Of a DNA stretch of 64,000 nucleotides, positions 50,329-61,100 are shown one piece after another. The translations under genes and the position numbers were made by a program. Position 1 is the stretch's first letter; each line of letters starts with the position of its first letter. A model generated the notes under the pieces. It had not been told where the DNA came from. It made no database searches and saw only the letters and a program-made list of their open reading frames with translations. The DNA is from an uncultured Aquimarina sp. (GTDB taxonomy: Bacteria > Bacteroidota > Bacteroidia > Flavobacteriales > Flavobacteriaceae): assembly GCA_947495425.1 (NCBI GenBank), contig CANLYR010000001.1, positions 186,001 to 250,000 of the forward strand. Direction: 5' to 3'.

Positions 50329-52080
50329 TTATTGTAGATTGAGTTTAATGTTTAGTTCCTTTAGTTGCTGCTGATCAATATGAGCAGGGGCATCAATCAT
50401 TACATCGCGACCGCTATTATTTTTTGGAAACGCTATAAAATCGCGTATCGTTTCCTGACCACCAAGAATGGCAACCAAACGGTCAAACCCAAAAGCGATC
50501 CCACCATGAGGTGGTGCTCCATATTGAAAAGCGTCCATTAAAAACCCAAATTGCGCTTTGGCTTCTTCTGGGGTGAATCCCAAATGGTCAAACATGAGCG
50601 CTTGTGTTTCCTTATCATGAATACGAATAGAGCCCCCTCCAATTTCATTTCCGTTTAGTACTAAATCATAAGCATTGGCACGTACATCACCGGGTTTGGT
50701 GTCTAATAAAGGAATGTCTTCTGGCTTTGGTGATGTAAATGGGTGGTGCATGGCATGATAGCGTGCTGTATCTTCGTCCCATTCTAATAGTGGAAAATCT
50801 ACAACCCATAATGGCGCAAACTCTTCTGGATTTCTTAGGCCAAGTCGTTCTGCAAGTTCCATACGCAGGGCACTTAATTGTGCTCTTACTTTATGGGTTT
50901 TACCCGATAAGACACAGATCAAATCTCCGGGCTTGGCATCCGTTGTCGAAGCCCAGGTTGCCAAGTCCTCCTGATCATAAAATTTATCGACCGAGGATTT
51001 ATACGTTCCATCTTCATTACATTTTACATAGACCATACCTAATGCACCTACTTGTGGTCGTTTTACCCAGTCGACAAGCTTATCAATTTCTTTTCGGGTA
51101 TACGAGGCACCGCCGGGAACAGCAATACCCACGACTAACTCTGCATCATTAAAAACCTTAAATTCTTTATGTTGTGCTACTTTATTGAGTTCTCCAAACT
51201 TCATCCCAAACCGAATGTCGGGTTTGTCATTACCATAGGTTCGCATAGCCTCATCATAGGTCATTCTAGGGAAATCAGAAAGCTCGACCCCTTTTATATC
51301 TTTGATAAGATGTCGGGTAAGCCCTTCGAATATTGCCAGAATATCTTCTTGTTCTACAAAAGCCATTTCGCAGTCGATTTGTGTAAACTCCGGCTGGCGA
51401 TCCGCTCTGAGATCTTCATCTCTAAAACATTTTACGATCTGAAAATATTTATCCATACCACCCACCATAAGCAGTTGTTTAAAGGTTTGTGGCGATTGTG
51501 GTAAGGCATAGAATTGTCCCTCATTCATACGAGACGGTACCACAAAATCACGAGCTCCTTCGGGTGTAGACTTGATAAGATATGGAGTTTCGACTTCAAT
51601 AAATCCTTCCTGAGACAGATAGTTACGTACCTGCATGGCAACCTGGTGACGAAACATCAGGCTGTTTTTTACCGGATTACGGCGGATATCAAGATATCGG
51701 TATTTCATCCTGATATCTTCACCACCATCGGTTTCATCTTCTATAGTAAAAGGAGGGATGATAGATTCGTTAAGTGTCGTTAATTCACTAACTAGTATTT
51801 CTATAGCTCCGGTAGGGATGTTTTTGTTTTTAGACTCACGTTCTATAACGGTACCTTTGATCTGTATTACGAATTCGCGTCCCAGGGTTTTGGCTTTCTC
51901 TACAACTGCTGCCGGGGTACGTTCTTCATCAAATATCAATTGCGTGATCCCATAGCGATCTCTAAGATCAACCCAAATCATAAATCCTTTATCACGTGTT
52001 TTTTGTACCCATCCTGCCAGGGTAACTTCCTTATTAATATCTGAGGCACGCAATTGGCCGCAAGAATGACTTCTGTACAT
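50329..52080 (-). CDS. aspS: Aspartate--tRNA ligase
   Basis: This 583-aa class II synthetase charges tRNA-Asp. The N-terminal OB-fold ([20 protein letters not shown]), motif 2 ([19 protein letters not shown]), the bacterial GAD-type insertion (about residues 280-410) and motif 3 ([15 protein letters not shown]) are all present. Length equals that of bacterial-type AspRS. The genome's GatCAB status is unseen, so whether it is discriminating cannot be told. Confidence 0.97.
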   Translation of the reverse strand: MYRSHSCGQLRASDINKEVTLAGWVQKTRDKGFMIWVDLRDRYGITQLIFDEERTPAAVVEKAKTLGREFVIQIKGTVIERESKNKNIPTGAIEILVSELTTLNESIIPPFTIEDETDGGEDIRMKYRYLDIRRNPVKNSLMFRHQVAMQVRNYLSQEGFIEVETPYLIKSTPEGARDFVVPSRMNEGQFYALPQSPQTFKQLLMVGGMDKYFQIVKCFRDEDLRADRQPEFTQIDCEMAFVEQEDILAIFEGLTRHLIKDIKGVELSDFPRMTYDEAMRTYGNDKPDIRFGMKFGELNKVAQHKEFKVFNDAELVVGIAVPGGASYTRKEIDKLVDWVKRPQVGALGMVYVKCNEDGTYKSSVDKFYDQEDLATWASTTDAKPGDLICVLSGKTHKVRAQLSALRMELAERLGLRNPEEFAPLWVVDFPLLEWDEDTARYHAMHHPFTSPKPEDIPLLDTKPGDVRANAYDLVLNGNEIGGGSIRIHDKETQALMFDHLGFTPEEAKAQFGFLMDAFQYGAPPHGGIAFGFDRLVAILGGQETIRDFIAFPKNNSGRDVMIDAPAHIDQQQLKELNIKLNLQ

Positions 52081-52099
52081 ATATAGTGTATTAAGGCTG

Positions 52100-52107
52100 C
52101 AAAAATA
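52100..52107 (-). promoter_or_regulatory. Possible -7 box of the aspS promoter
   Basis: On the minus strand the sequence TATTTTTG matches the flavobacterial TAnnTTTG box, about 20 bases upstream of the aspS start. No clear TTG element is found at the usual distance. Confidence 0.3.
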
Positions 52108-52134
52108 AGAAGATTTATGGGATTAGTTTATGTA

Positions 52135-52489
52135 GTTGTTTGATAGTTTTAGAAACCTTTTTGCATTGGTGCGCGCTTTAATGATTGCGTTGATTATAGT
52201 TGATTATTTTCTCTATGTCCCATCGCCAACCCTTCGAGGCAAAGGAGTATTGTTCGAACATAATAGATGTAGTGCCTATGATACACTTAATTTAGTAAGG
52301 AGGTACCTGATTATTCATGATGATAGGGCCATGCTGGTGTTAGTTAGTAATAAACATATCGTTGTGTATTATAGGTTCTATTGCATAATACTTATAAAAA
52401 AGTGGTTTTGACTACGAACAATTGTTAGTCTTAACATGGTTTTATCAATTTCTTTTAATAGATTTAACACAACATTTAAACAAATCATT
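52135..52489. other. Gene-poor gap upstream of the SusC-like gene
   Basis: No credible gene is seen here. An imperfect palindrome GACTACGAACAATTGTTAGTC at 52410-52430, centred on CAATTG, could be an operator or weak hairpin; it lies 60 bases before the SusC-like start. The remainder is AT-rich, with a possible A-rich leader before the ATG. Confidence 0.35.
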
Positions 52490-55400
52490 ATGAAAAAACA
52501 AACTCATCTTAGCAGAATAAGGATTTTGCTATTTTTAATTTTTGCTCCGGCTGTACTATTAGCTCAGGAAACCATTACGGGGAAAGTGGTTATAGAAAGT
52601 ACGGGAGAAGGGGCACCTTTTGTAAATATTGTAGAGAATGGCACCGATAATGGTACGGCCAGTGATATTGATGGTAATTTTTCGATTACTGTGCCTACAT
52701 TGCCGACACGCTTGAAGGTATTTGCACTTGGATTTGGTACCAAAATGGTCGATGTTGAGACCGCAGGTGCAATCACTGTACAGATTAGTGAATCATCAGA
52801 ATCATTGGAAGAAGTGGTGGTGACGGGACTTGCAACTTCTGTTAAACGGAGTAATGCTGCTAATGCTGTAGCCACAATTTCATCAGAGGATCTTGCAGGC
52901 TTAACACCACCACAAACACTAGATGGTGCTTTAGCTGGTAAATTTGCAGGTGCGTTGATTACCAGGAGCTCAGGAGCTCCTGGGGGAGGAATTTCTGTAA
53001 AGTTAAGAGGAATTACCTCTGTCAATGGTAATTCTCAGCCATTATATATTGTTGATGGAGTGTATGTTAATAATAATAGTATTTCTGCAGCCGGTCTAAA
53101 TGCGGTTTCTGGTGCCGCCACTGGTGGAAACGCCTCTAATCAGGATAATCCATCTAATAGAATTGCGGATATCAATCCAGATGATATCGAAAGTGTTGAA
53201 GTACTCAAAGGGGCATCAGCGGCAGCAATTTATGGTGCAAGAGCTGCAGCTGGGGTAATTATTATAACAACCAAGAGAGGGAAAAAAGGTAAAACTAAAG
53301 TTTCTTTTTCTCAAGATATTGGATTTAATACTATCCTTAATGCAAGAGGTCAAAGAAACTATACAGAAGACAGAGTATTTGATTTTTTCTTCACTCCTAA
53401 TGATGATCCTATTTTAGAACAAGAATCTAGAGATGCCGCAAATTCACAAGTAACACTTTTTCGTAATGCTAGAGACTCAGGAAGACTTATCGATTATGAA
53501 GATGAAGTTTTTGGAGAAGAAGGTTTTATTTCTAATACCAGTGTAAACGTTTCTGGGGGATCAGAAAACACACAGTACTATGCTGCTTTTTCTAATAATG
53601 AAGAAGATGGAATTGTTAGAAATACTGGTTATGATAGAAAATCGATACGCTTAAATATTAATCACAGTTTTTTAGAGGATAGAGCAAAGCTTTCACTTTC
53701 AAGCAACTATATTGACTCTAAATCTGATAGAGGTTTTTTTAATAACGATAATACAGGAACTACTGTAGGGGTTTCTTTAACCTCTACCTTGCCTTGGGCA
53801 GATCTATTTCCTAATGAGTTAGGTGTGTATCCTGACAACCCCTTTGCAGCTTCAAATCCTTTACAGACCAGAGATTTGATTACCAATAGAGAAGATGTAG
53901 ACAGATTTATAGTAGGTGGTACTTTGGACATGAAACTTTATGAAGCAGAAAAGTCTAATTTAAAATTAATTTTAGGAGGAGGAGTTGATTATTATCAATT
54001 AACTACTACGGCTATTTTCCCCAAAATATTACAATTTCAGAAGCCCGTTAATGGGGGGCTTAATGGAGTTTCGGCACTAGGGAAAACTGAAAATAAAGAT
54101 GCCAACTATTCAGCTTTTTTAGTACATAATTATACTACTAGTAATGATCTGAATTTTAGAACTCAAGCTGGGGTAACAAAACAAACATTTAGCAGAAATA
54201 CAGTAGGTAATATTGCATCTAGTCTAATTGCCTTCGAAACTAATTTAGATCAAGCAGCAAATATTAGTGTAGATCAATTCAGACAAGAACAGGAAGACTT
54301 TGGATTTTTTGTACAAGAAGAATTAAATTTTCAAGATAAAATTATAGGAACAATAGGAGTAAGGGGTGATAAATCTTCTAATAATGGAGATGCTAATGAA
54401 CTATTTTATTACCCAAAAGCATCTGCAGCAGTTAATTTGCACAACTTTGAATTTTGGAAGGTTGGATTTATGAATCAGTTTAAGGTAAGAGGAGCCTATG
54501 GTGAAGCAGGAAATTTTGCACCGAATGGAGCTTTGTTCACAACGTATTCAAATTCATTAATTGATGGTATAGCTGGAATTGTAGTTCCAGTATTTCCTCT
54601 AGGGAAAGGAGATCCAGAAATTGATCCAGAACGCCAAAAGGAATTAGAAGTAGGTTTTGATGCTAGTTTTTTAGATAGTAGAGTTAGCTTGGAGTTTTCA
54701 TATTATAATAAGACAGTAGATGATCTGATTTTGCAAGCAAATATAGAACCATCTTCTGGGTTTACAACTGAATTTTCTAATGCTGGTGATTTGGAAAACC
54801 GGGGGATTGAGATTAATTTGAATGCTGATGTATTTAAGAATGAAAACTTTGAATGGAATACGGGAGCTTTATTTTTTAAGAACACATCTGAAATTACAAG
54901 ACTAGATGTAGATCCTTTTAACTTAGGGGGATTTGGTGCCGGATTAGGAACTTTTAGGATAGAAGAAGGGAAAAGTGTTACTCAGATAGTTGGTAATAAT
55001 GCATCTGGAGATTTAGTAGTTTTAGGGAATTCAGAACCTGATTTTCAGATTACGTTTACAAATAATTTTCGATATAAAGATTTTACCTTATCATTCTTAT
55101 GGCATTGGAAACAAGGTGGAGATAATATCAATTTAACTAACTTATTAACTGATTTTGGAGGGACAACACCAGATTTTGATGATTTAGATTTAGATCCAGC
55201 AGGTGCTACACCTAACGGTCAATTTAGAGTAGACGCCTTTCGTGCAGGGAATGCAACACCATTTGTAGAAGATGCATCTTATTTAAGATTAAGAGAAATA
55301 GGGCTCTATTACTCACTACCTACAAAATTTATGGATCAAATTTTTAGAGGATATATTTCTAATTTTAAAATAGGGTTTTCAGGAAATAACTTAATCAACA

Positions 55401-55528
55401 TTTTTGACTATAATAGCTATGATCCTGAAGTTTCTAACTTTGGATCTAATGGTTTGTCTACTGGAGTAGAGGTTACCCCTTTTCCTTCAGCAAAACGTTA
55501 TTTGTTTCACTTAGCAGTTGATTTTTAA
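52490..55528 (+). CDS. SusC/RagA-family TonB-linked outer membrane protein
   Basis: This roughly 1010-aa outer-membrane TonB-dependent transporter imports oligomers together with its SusD partner. The signal peptide (MKKQTHLSRIRILLFLIFAP) starts at 52490 and is followed by a carboxypeptidase-regulatory-like domain (ETITGKVVIESTGEGAPFVN). A TonB-box-like stretch (LEEVVVTGLA), the plug (LAGKFAGALITRSSGAPGGG; PLYIVDGVYV; IESVEVLKGASAAAIYGARA) and the long barrel follow. The frame opens earlier (52436) but lacks a signal peptide there. Substrate is unknown: no glycosidases or regulators flank it. Confidence 0.95.
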   Translation: MKKQTHLSRIRILLFLIFAPAVLLAQETITGKVVIESTGEGAPFVNIVENGTDNGTASDIDGNFSITVPTLPTRLKVFALGFGTKMVDVETAGAITVQISESSESLEEVVVTGLATSVKRSNAANAVATISSEDLAGLTPPQTLDGALAGKFAGALITRSSGAPGGGISVKLRGITSVNGNSQPLYIVDGVYVNNNSISAAGLNAVSGAATGGNASNQDNPSNRIADINPDDIESVEVLKGASAAAIYGARAAAGVIIITTKRGKKGKTKVSFSQDIGFNTILNARGQRNYTEDRVFDFFFTPNDDPILEQESRDAANSQVTLFRNARDSGRLIDYEDEVFGEEGFISNTSVNVSGGSENTQYYAAFSNNEEDGIVRNTGYDRKSIRLNINHSFLEDRAKLSLSSNYIDSKSDRGFFNNDNTGTTVGVSLTSTLPWADLFPNELGVYPDNPFAASNPLQTRDLITNREDVDRFIVGGTLDMKLYEAEKSNLKLILGGGVDYYQLTTTAIFPKILQFQKPVNGGLNGVSALGKTENKDANYSAFLVHNYTTSNDLNFRTQAGVTKQTFSRNTVGNIASSLIAFETNLDQAANISVDQFRQEQEDFGFFVQEELNFQDKIIGTIGVRGDKSSNNGDANELFYYPKASAAVNLHNFEFWKVGFMNQFKVRGAYGEAGNFAPNGALFTTYSNSLIDGIAGIVVPVFPLGKGDPEIDPERQKELEVGFDASFLDSRVSLEFSYYNKTVDDLILQANIEPSSGFTTEFSNAGDLENRGIEINLNADVFKNENFEWNTGALFFKNTSEITRLDVDPFNLGGFGAGLGTFRIEEGKSVTQIVGNNASGDLVVLGNSEPDFQITFTNNFRYKDFTLSFLWHWKQGGDNINLTNLLTDFGGTTPDFDDLDLDPAGATPNGQFRVDAFRAGNATPFVEDASYLRLREIGLYYSLPTKFMDQIFRGYISNFKIGFSGNNLINIFDYNSYDPEVSNFGSNGLSTGVEVTPFPSAKRYLFHLAVDF

Positions 55529-55544
55529 TATAAAACATGAGAAA

Positions 55545-56888
55545 ATGAAAATAATAAAGATTTTTTTAATTACTGTGCTATCTTCTGCGCTTCTGATGTC
55601 TTGTGAGGTCGAAGATGGACAAGATTTGAACGGACCTAGTACAGAATCGATTTCCAGTGATTTATCAAGAGGAGAATTACAAGAAACCGTAGGAGGTATA
55701 TTAGCAGATATGAGACGACAGCTAGGAACTCAAATTGACGCACAGGCTGTGGCAGGAAGAGAATACTGGAGATTTCAAAGTTCTGATCCTAGATGGACTG
55801 CCGATTTATTAACCGGAACCTTAGATAACAATACATTTTATACAACAAATCCATATGCGGCTCGATATGGTACGATCAAGGATATTAATCTTGTGTTAGA
55901 AGGTTTAAATAATACTACAGAGACTTTTTCTGATGAAGAAAAAGCAGGAATCAGAGGCTTTGTCAATACGCTAAAAGCTCATGAATTATTAATGGTACTA
56001 AATCAACAATACTTAAACGGTATACGAATAGATGTATCAGATACAGAAAATTTAGGGCCATTTTTAAGCTATGAAGATTCATTAGCTGCGATTTTCGATT
56101 TATTTACTGATGCTGCTACTGATTTATCAAATGCTGGTGATGGTTTTGCATTTAACTTACCTTCAGGTTTTTCAATTGCAGGAGATCCTTCAGGTTTTCT
56201 TGAATTTAATAATGCACTTAATGCAAGAGTTCAAGCATATAGGGGTCAGTATGAATCTTTAAGTATGCTTTTGGGAGATTCTTTTATGGATATGTCTAAT
56301 GACGCTGATTTGAATGAAGGAATATACATGACCTTCTCTCTTAATGGAGCTGATGTTGCTAATCCTCTGTTTTTTGCAAAAAACTCAAGTGGAGGAAATG
56401 CAAGAATTGCACATCCATCTTTTATAAATGATGCTGAAGCTGGAGATACTAGATTGAATAAAGCTGTCTTTAGGGAAGCCAAAAATTCTGCTGGAATTAT
56501 AGCACCAAACCCTTTAACACAGTCTAATTTAACAGGAGCATATGATGTTTTTATTTATGAAAGTAATGAAACACCTGTTGCAATTATTAGAAATGAAGAG
56601 TTAATACTTTTGTCGGCCGAAGCAAACCATATTTCTAACCCTACTGTAGCGGTAGATGCTATCAATTTTATAAGAATGAAAGCAGAATTACCGCCATATA
56701 CAGGAGGCATATCACCAACGGAATTGGTCACCGAAATATTAAAACAAAGAAGATATTCTCTTTATGCAGAAGGTGGACATAGATGGATTGATCTAAGGAG
56801 ATTTAATAGATTAGATGAATTGCCTTTAGATAGAACAGGAGATCGTACCTTTGAGCAGTTTCCTACTCCTATCAACGAAAATCGATAA
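55545..56888 (+). CDS. SusD/RagB-family surface lipoprotein
   Basis: This 447-aa surface lipoprotein binds substrate and closes over the SusC channel. The lipoprotein signal MKIIKIFLITVLSSALLMSC puts the acylated Cys at residue 20. Helical SusD features follow (RGFVNTLKAHELLMVLNQQY) and the family's C-terminal motif region (LILLSAEANHISNPTVAVDA; EILKQRRYSLYAEGGHRWID; RLDELPLDR). It starts 16 bases after the SusC stop, with an open frame overlapping it. The pair is the whole unit, and a strong terminator follows. Confidence 0.93.
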   Translation: MKIIKIFLITVLSSALLMSCEVEDGQDLNGPSTESISSDLSRGELQETVGGILADMRRQLGTQIDAQAVAGREYWRFQSSDPRWTADLLTGTLDNNTFYTTNPYAARYGTIKDINLVLEGLNNTTETFSDEEKAGIRGFVNTLKAHELLMVLNQQYLNGIRIDVSDTENLGPFLSYEDSLAAIFDLFTDAATDLSNAGDGFAFNLPSGFSIAGDPSGFLEFNNALNARVQAYRGQYESLSMLLGDSFMDMSNDADLNEGIYMTFSLNGADVANPLFFAKNSSGGNARIAHPSFINDAEAGDTRLNKAVFREAKNSAGIIAPNPLTQSNLTGAYDVFIYESNETPVAIIRNEELILLSAEANHISNPTVAVDAINFIRMKAELPPYTGGISPTELVTEILKQRRYSLYAEGGHRWIDLRRFNRLDELPLDRTGDRTFEQFPTPINENR

Positions 56889-56908
56889 TACGTGAATCAA
56901 TATAACCC

Positions 56909-56936
56909 AAAAACGCCGCAAATAGCGGCGTTTTTT
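56909..56936 (+). terminator. Intrinsic terminator after the SusCD pair
   Basis: The arms AAAAACGCCGC and GCGGCGTTTTTT pair around a short loop with six T residues. It separates the SusD gene from the convergent DUF6261-like gene and could serve both. Confidence 0.85.
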
Positions 56937-56952
56937 ACATTTCATATCCTTA

Positions 56953-57729
56953 TTATTCCCCTTGGTTGGGGTCAAAGTCATCATTGAGTTCCTGATCAAT
57001 TTCTATTTTGCCCGTATTTAATCGGCGTTCTACCGAGAGATTGTATTGCTCTGTCAATGCATTAAGGGTACCGATATAGGTGTCAAACTGTGCCATTCCT
57101 TTGGTTTTGGCGTAAATAAAAATCCAGTCGAATAATGCTCTTAAAGCAGCGGTAGTTTGTTTGCGAAGTTCGGTAATGCTCAGCTCATTTTGCTCCTGTT
57201 GCTGTTCTTTGATTCGAGCTTTAAAAATAGTGTCAAATCCCTGATGCGCTTTTTTCATCGCATCAAAGTGTTTGCGCTGGTGCAAGGTATCTACAGCTGT
57301 GCCGAGTTGAGTATTGCCTTCAATCTCTTCGATGATTTCATCCATGACCCCACCTTGCTGATTGTATCCCATATCGTAGATTTCTTTACCATGTTTACTA
57401 AACACGTTATAAATCAATGCGGCTTGATCGCGATCAGATTCATCATCAGAAAAATCAGCAATTAATTTGACGCTTCGTTGCATCAATTTAACCCCATTAT
57501 CACGTCGAGTATCTAATACGGCCAGCTCTGGGGAGAACATGCTTCCTCTGTTTTTCTTGTAGACCAGCCTGAATGCATCATAGTTTTTAACTAGGGTGTC
57601 AAAATGTGGTTTTAGCTCCATGGCGTCCAGATCTTGTTCTTTGCTTAATTCTATCGCAGTACGGGTGTACTTTGAAAATTCTCCGTTTTTAAAATTTTCT
57701 AATTTTGGTGCTACCAATACATCTCTCAT
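56953..57729 (-). CDS. Helical DUF6261-like protein (258 aa)
   Basis: The protein is all-helical, Gln/Glu/Lys-rich, without signal peptide or TM segment. It resembles the Bacteroidota DUF6261 family (short N-terminus VAPKLENFKNGEF; helix AFRLVYKKNRGSMFSPEL; DxxRD motif DTRRDNGVKLM; ARIKEQQQEQNELSITELR). The family assignment rests on general similarity and is moderate. Such proteins have no known function. The gene stands alone, convergent with the SusCD pair. Confidence 0.75.
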   Translation of the reverse strand: MRDVLVAPKLENFKNGEFSKYTRTAIELSKEQDLDAMELKPHFDTLVKNYDAFRLVYKKNRGSMFSPELAVLDTRRDNGVKLMQRSVKLIADFSDDESDRDQAALIYNVFSKHGKEIYDMGYNQQGGVMDEIIEEIEGNTQLGTAVDTLHQRKHFDAMKKAHQGFDTIFKARIKEQQQEQNELSITELRKQTTAALRALFDWIFIYAKTKGMAQFDTYIGTLNALTEQYNLSVERRLNTGKIEIDQELNDDFDPNQGE

Positions 57730-57821
57730 TGTTTGTTTTTTTTAGAATTGTTTTTACTGTGTATTTAAGATGCTCATAACGAGCGTTTTAATTTTTTTTA
57801 TTTAGAATCGTTATATCAAAC

Positions 57822-57897
57822 TGAAAATCGTCCCGGATTTTCCGGCAACACATCCTACGACACTGTAATCTCATCGGAGTATCCGGAATGATTTTCA
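57822..57897. repeat. Imperfect palindromic intergenic element
   Basis: The arms 57822-57844 (TGAAAATCGTCCCGGAT...) and 57875-57897 (...ATCCGGAATGATTTTCA) are inverted repeats with a few mismatches around a 30-base centre. It lies in the 462-bp gap between the DUF6261-like gene and the efflux operon; no gene or promoter is seen in the rest of the gap. It may be a dispersed repeat or a transcribed hairpin. Confidence 0.5.
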
Positions 57898-58140
57898 AGC
57901 ACAACTTTAATGACCTCCAGTACTATTTTTATCATCAGATACCGTTTTTTAGTTTTTATCGGCACAATGATAAAACACACTAGTTTCATTTTCCGGAACT
58001 GGGGAAAATTTATTTAAGAAGTATGATTGAAGAATGAAGAGTAGGGGAATTGAAATCGGTTTGGGTGGGTTATAGCGTCTAAATTCTTTTTACTTTTATA
58101 AAAATAGTAGAGCAAGTATTCTCTAGGAGTATGAAACCAA

Positions 58141-58168
58141 AAAACGCCACACAGTTGTGCAGCGTTTT
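58141..58168 (-). terminator. Intrinsic terminator after the RND efflux operon
   Basis: The outer arms AAAACGC and GCGTTTT enclose an inner CACA/TGTG pairing. It lies just downstream of the RND permease stop on the minus strand and ends in T residues on that strand. Confidence 0.7.
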
Positions 58169-58191
58169 GTAATTCAATATTATATATCCTT

Positions 58192-61100
58192 TTATGCAGT
58201 TGCGGCTGTAGCAGGTACTTCTACAACGTTCTTCTTGCTAAATCGTACTTTTACTCTATTGACAATAAAAAATAAACACGGTACAATGATTAGCGTTAAA
58301 AACGTGGCAATAATCAATCCATAGATTACCGCCCATGCTAAGGGTCCCCAGAAAATTACGTTATCACCACCCATGTATATTTTTGGATCACCTGTAGTAA
58401 ATAACGAGAAAAAATCAATATTAAATCCTATTGCAAGCGGTATTAATCCCAACACCGTAGTAATTGCTGTAAGTAGTACTGGTCTTAGACGAGCTCTACC
58501 TCCTTTAATGATTAATTTCATGACTTCTTCATTGGGTAGTAATTCGTTTTTGCTAATATCTTTTTCTGCTTTTTTGCGATCGATCAAAAGTTGTGTGTAA
58601 TCTAGCAATACAACCCCATTGTTTACCACAATCCCGGCAAGTGAGATAATACCCATCATGGTCATCATAATCACAAAAGAGGCTCCGGTGATTAATATTC
58701 CGCCGAATACTCCGATAAAACTCAAGAAAATAGCAATCATGATGATGGTTGGCTTAGAAATTGAACTAAACTGAAAGATCAATATCAGCATAATAAGTCC
58801 GAGACCAGAGAAAAATGCGCCCATCAAAAAGGACATTTGCTTATTTTGTTCTTCTATTTGCCCGGTATAATCAATTTTGATATCTCTTGGTAAATTAGGG
58901 AAACTAGCCATTTCTGTCTGAATTTGAGATACAATAGCGCCTGCATCTGTAAATCCAGGTTGTAAACCCGAATACACGGTTACCACTCTCTTTGTGTCTT
59001 TATGCTTAATCGCACTAAAGGAGGAGGTGTTTTTTTGAGATGCTACTGCAGAAACAGGGATTTCTTTTAGTGTACCCGTTGCTTGGTCTCTAAATGTGAT
59101 ATTCTGATTAAACAGCGCACTGGTATTGTATCGATTCTCTTCGTTAAAACGAACGTAGATGTCGTAGTCTTCTCCATCTTTTTTATAAACGCCCGCTTTC
59201 TCACCAAAAATAGAACGCCGTAGTTGGTTGCCTACCTGACCTGCAGCTACCCCAAGTTCTCCTGCCTTTTCGCGATCTACTACTACTTGCATGGCTGGTT
59301 TGCCTTTATTTACATCAATCTTTAGCTCCTCGATACCAGGGATATTTTTTTCATTGATGAAATTGCGCATTTGCTCTGCGATGTTAATTAACTCATCATA
59401 ATCCGGACCTTCAATTTCTATGTTGATAGGATATCCTGCCGGAGGTCCTACAGGGTCTTTTTCAACAGAAATAGCCACGCCTGGGTAGATACCTTTGAGG
59501 TTTTCTTGCACTTTTTGACGCAAAATTTCAGAATCTTTACCTTTTCTAAATTTATACTCTCGCATCGTAGCCGTAATCTTTGCACGATGGGGCATTTCGG
59601 CATTACTTCCTCCATCAGTTTGCGGGTTACCAGCGCCTTCACCAACTTGTGAAACTGCAGATTCTACCAAGAAGTTATAATTATCGTCTTCTACATATTC
59701 ATTGTCATTAACAACGGCATACACGCGTTGCTCAATCTCTTTGGTTATAGCATTTGTTTTGTCAATATCAGTCCCTTGCGGGTATTCTATATATACTACA
59801 ATCTGATTGGGCTTATTATCCGGAAAAAATTCTACACTAGTCCGCTGGCTTCCAACCGATGCTCCAAACATAGCAAAGACTACAAATAATAATACAAAAG
59901 TACCGAATACAAAGCCGTAGGCTCGCCAGCCTTTTAAAGCAAACGTTAAAAAACGTTGGTAGATGTTCTCTAACCATACTAAAAATTTACGCTGAAAAAC
60001 AGTCGCAGCACCCTTGAGTACGTATTTGTATAACCAAAATAAAATTGCTGTCACTATGAGTAAAGTACCCAAAGCACGTACCGGACCACCGACAAGTATT
60101 ATAAAAATTCCTAGTCCGCATAGAATGATACTCAAACGTATTAGCTGTTTTACGGTAAGTACTTTTTCATCAATATTCATAAATTGAGACACCAGCATCG
60201 AATTGATAAAGATGGCAACAAATAGAGAAGAACCTAATACTACGGATAAGGTAATCGGGAAATATTGCATAAACTCACCCATAACACCAGGCCATAAAGC
60301 AAGAGGTACAAAAGCAGCTACTGTGGTTAATGTAGAAACAATGATAGGTATAGCAATCTCTCCAATGCCTTTTTTTGCAGCTTCTGTGCGAGACATTCCC
60401 TCTTCTTCCATAAGGCGATACACATTTTCTACAACCACAATCCCATTATCAACCAGCATCCCTAGACCCATAATCAGCCCAAATAGGATCATCGTATTCA
60501 TTGTATATCCAAATAGGGACAAGATCATAAATGACATAAACATAGACATTGGGATCGCAAACCCTACAAATAAGGCATTTCTAAATCCTAAAAAGAACAT
60601 CAATACCCCTACAACTAATATAATACCAAATATGATGTTGTTTACAAGATCGTTAACCTGATTGTTTGTCTTTGCAGATTGATCATTGGCTACAGTGATA
60701 CTGAGATCTTTGGGAAGCACATTTTCTTTGGCATCGTTGAGAATAACTTCAATTTTTTCTGCAGCTTCGATCATATTTTTACCAGCACGTTTCATCACAT
60801 CGAGCATCACTACACTATGCCCAAATTCACGCGCATAAGTGGTTTTGTCTTCTTCATCAAAGCTTATTTTTGCAATATCTTTGAGGTATACTGCACCATC
60901 TTGAGCTTTTACCACAAAATCTTCTAATTCTGATGGTTTTACCACTTCTCCCAGGATTCTGATCGTTCTGCGCTGTCCGCTTGAGATCATGTTACCGGCA
61001 GACATGGTCATGTTTCCGTTACGGATTGCATTAATGACATCATCAAAGCTAACTTTGGCAGCCATCATTTTATAAATATCTACGGCAACCTCTACTTCTT

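Noticed and set aside
52136-52411. Open reading frame of 91 codons upstream of the SusC-like gene
   Set aside because: Non-protein-like composition, no family features, and it lies in a promoter-type gap; likely chance.
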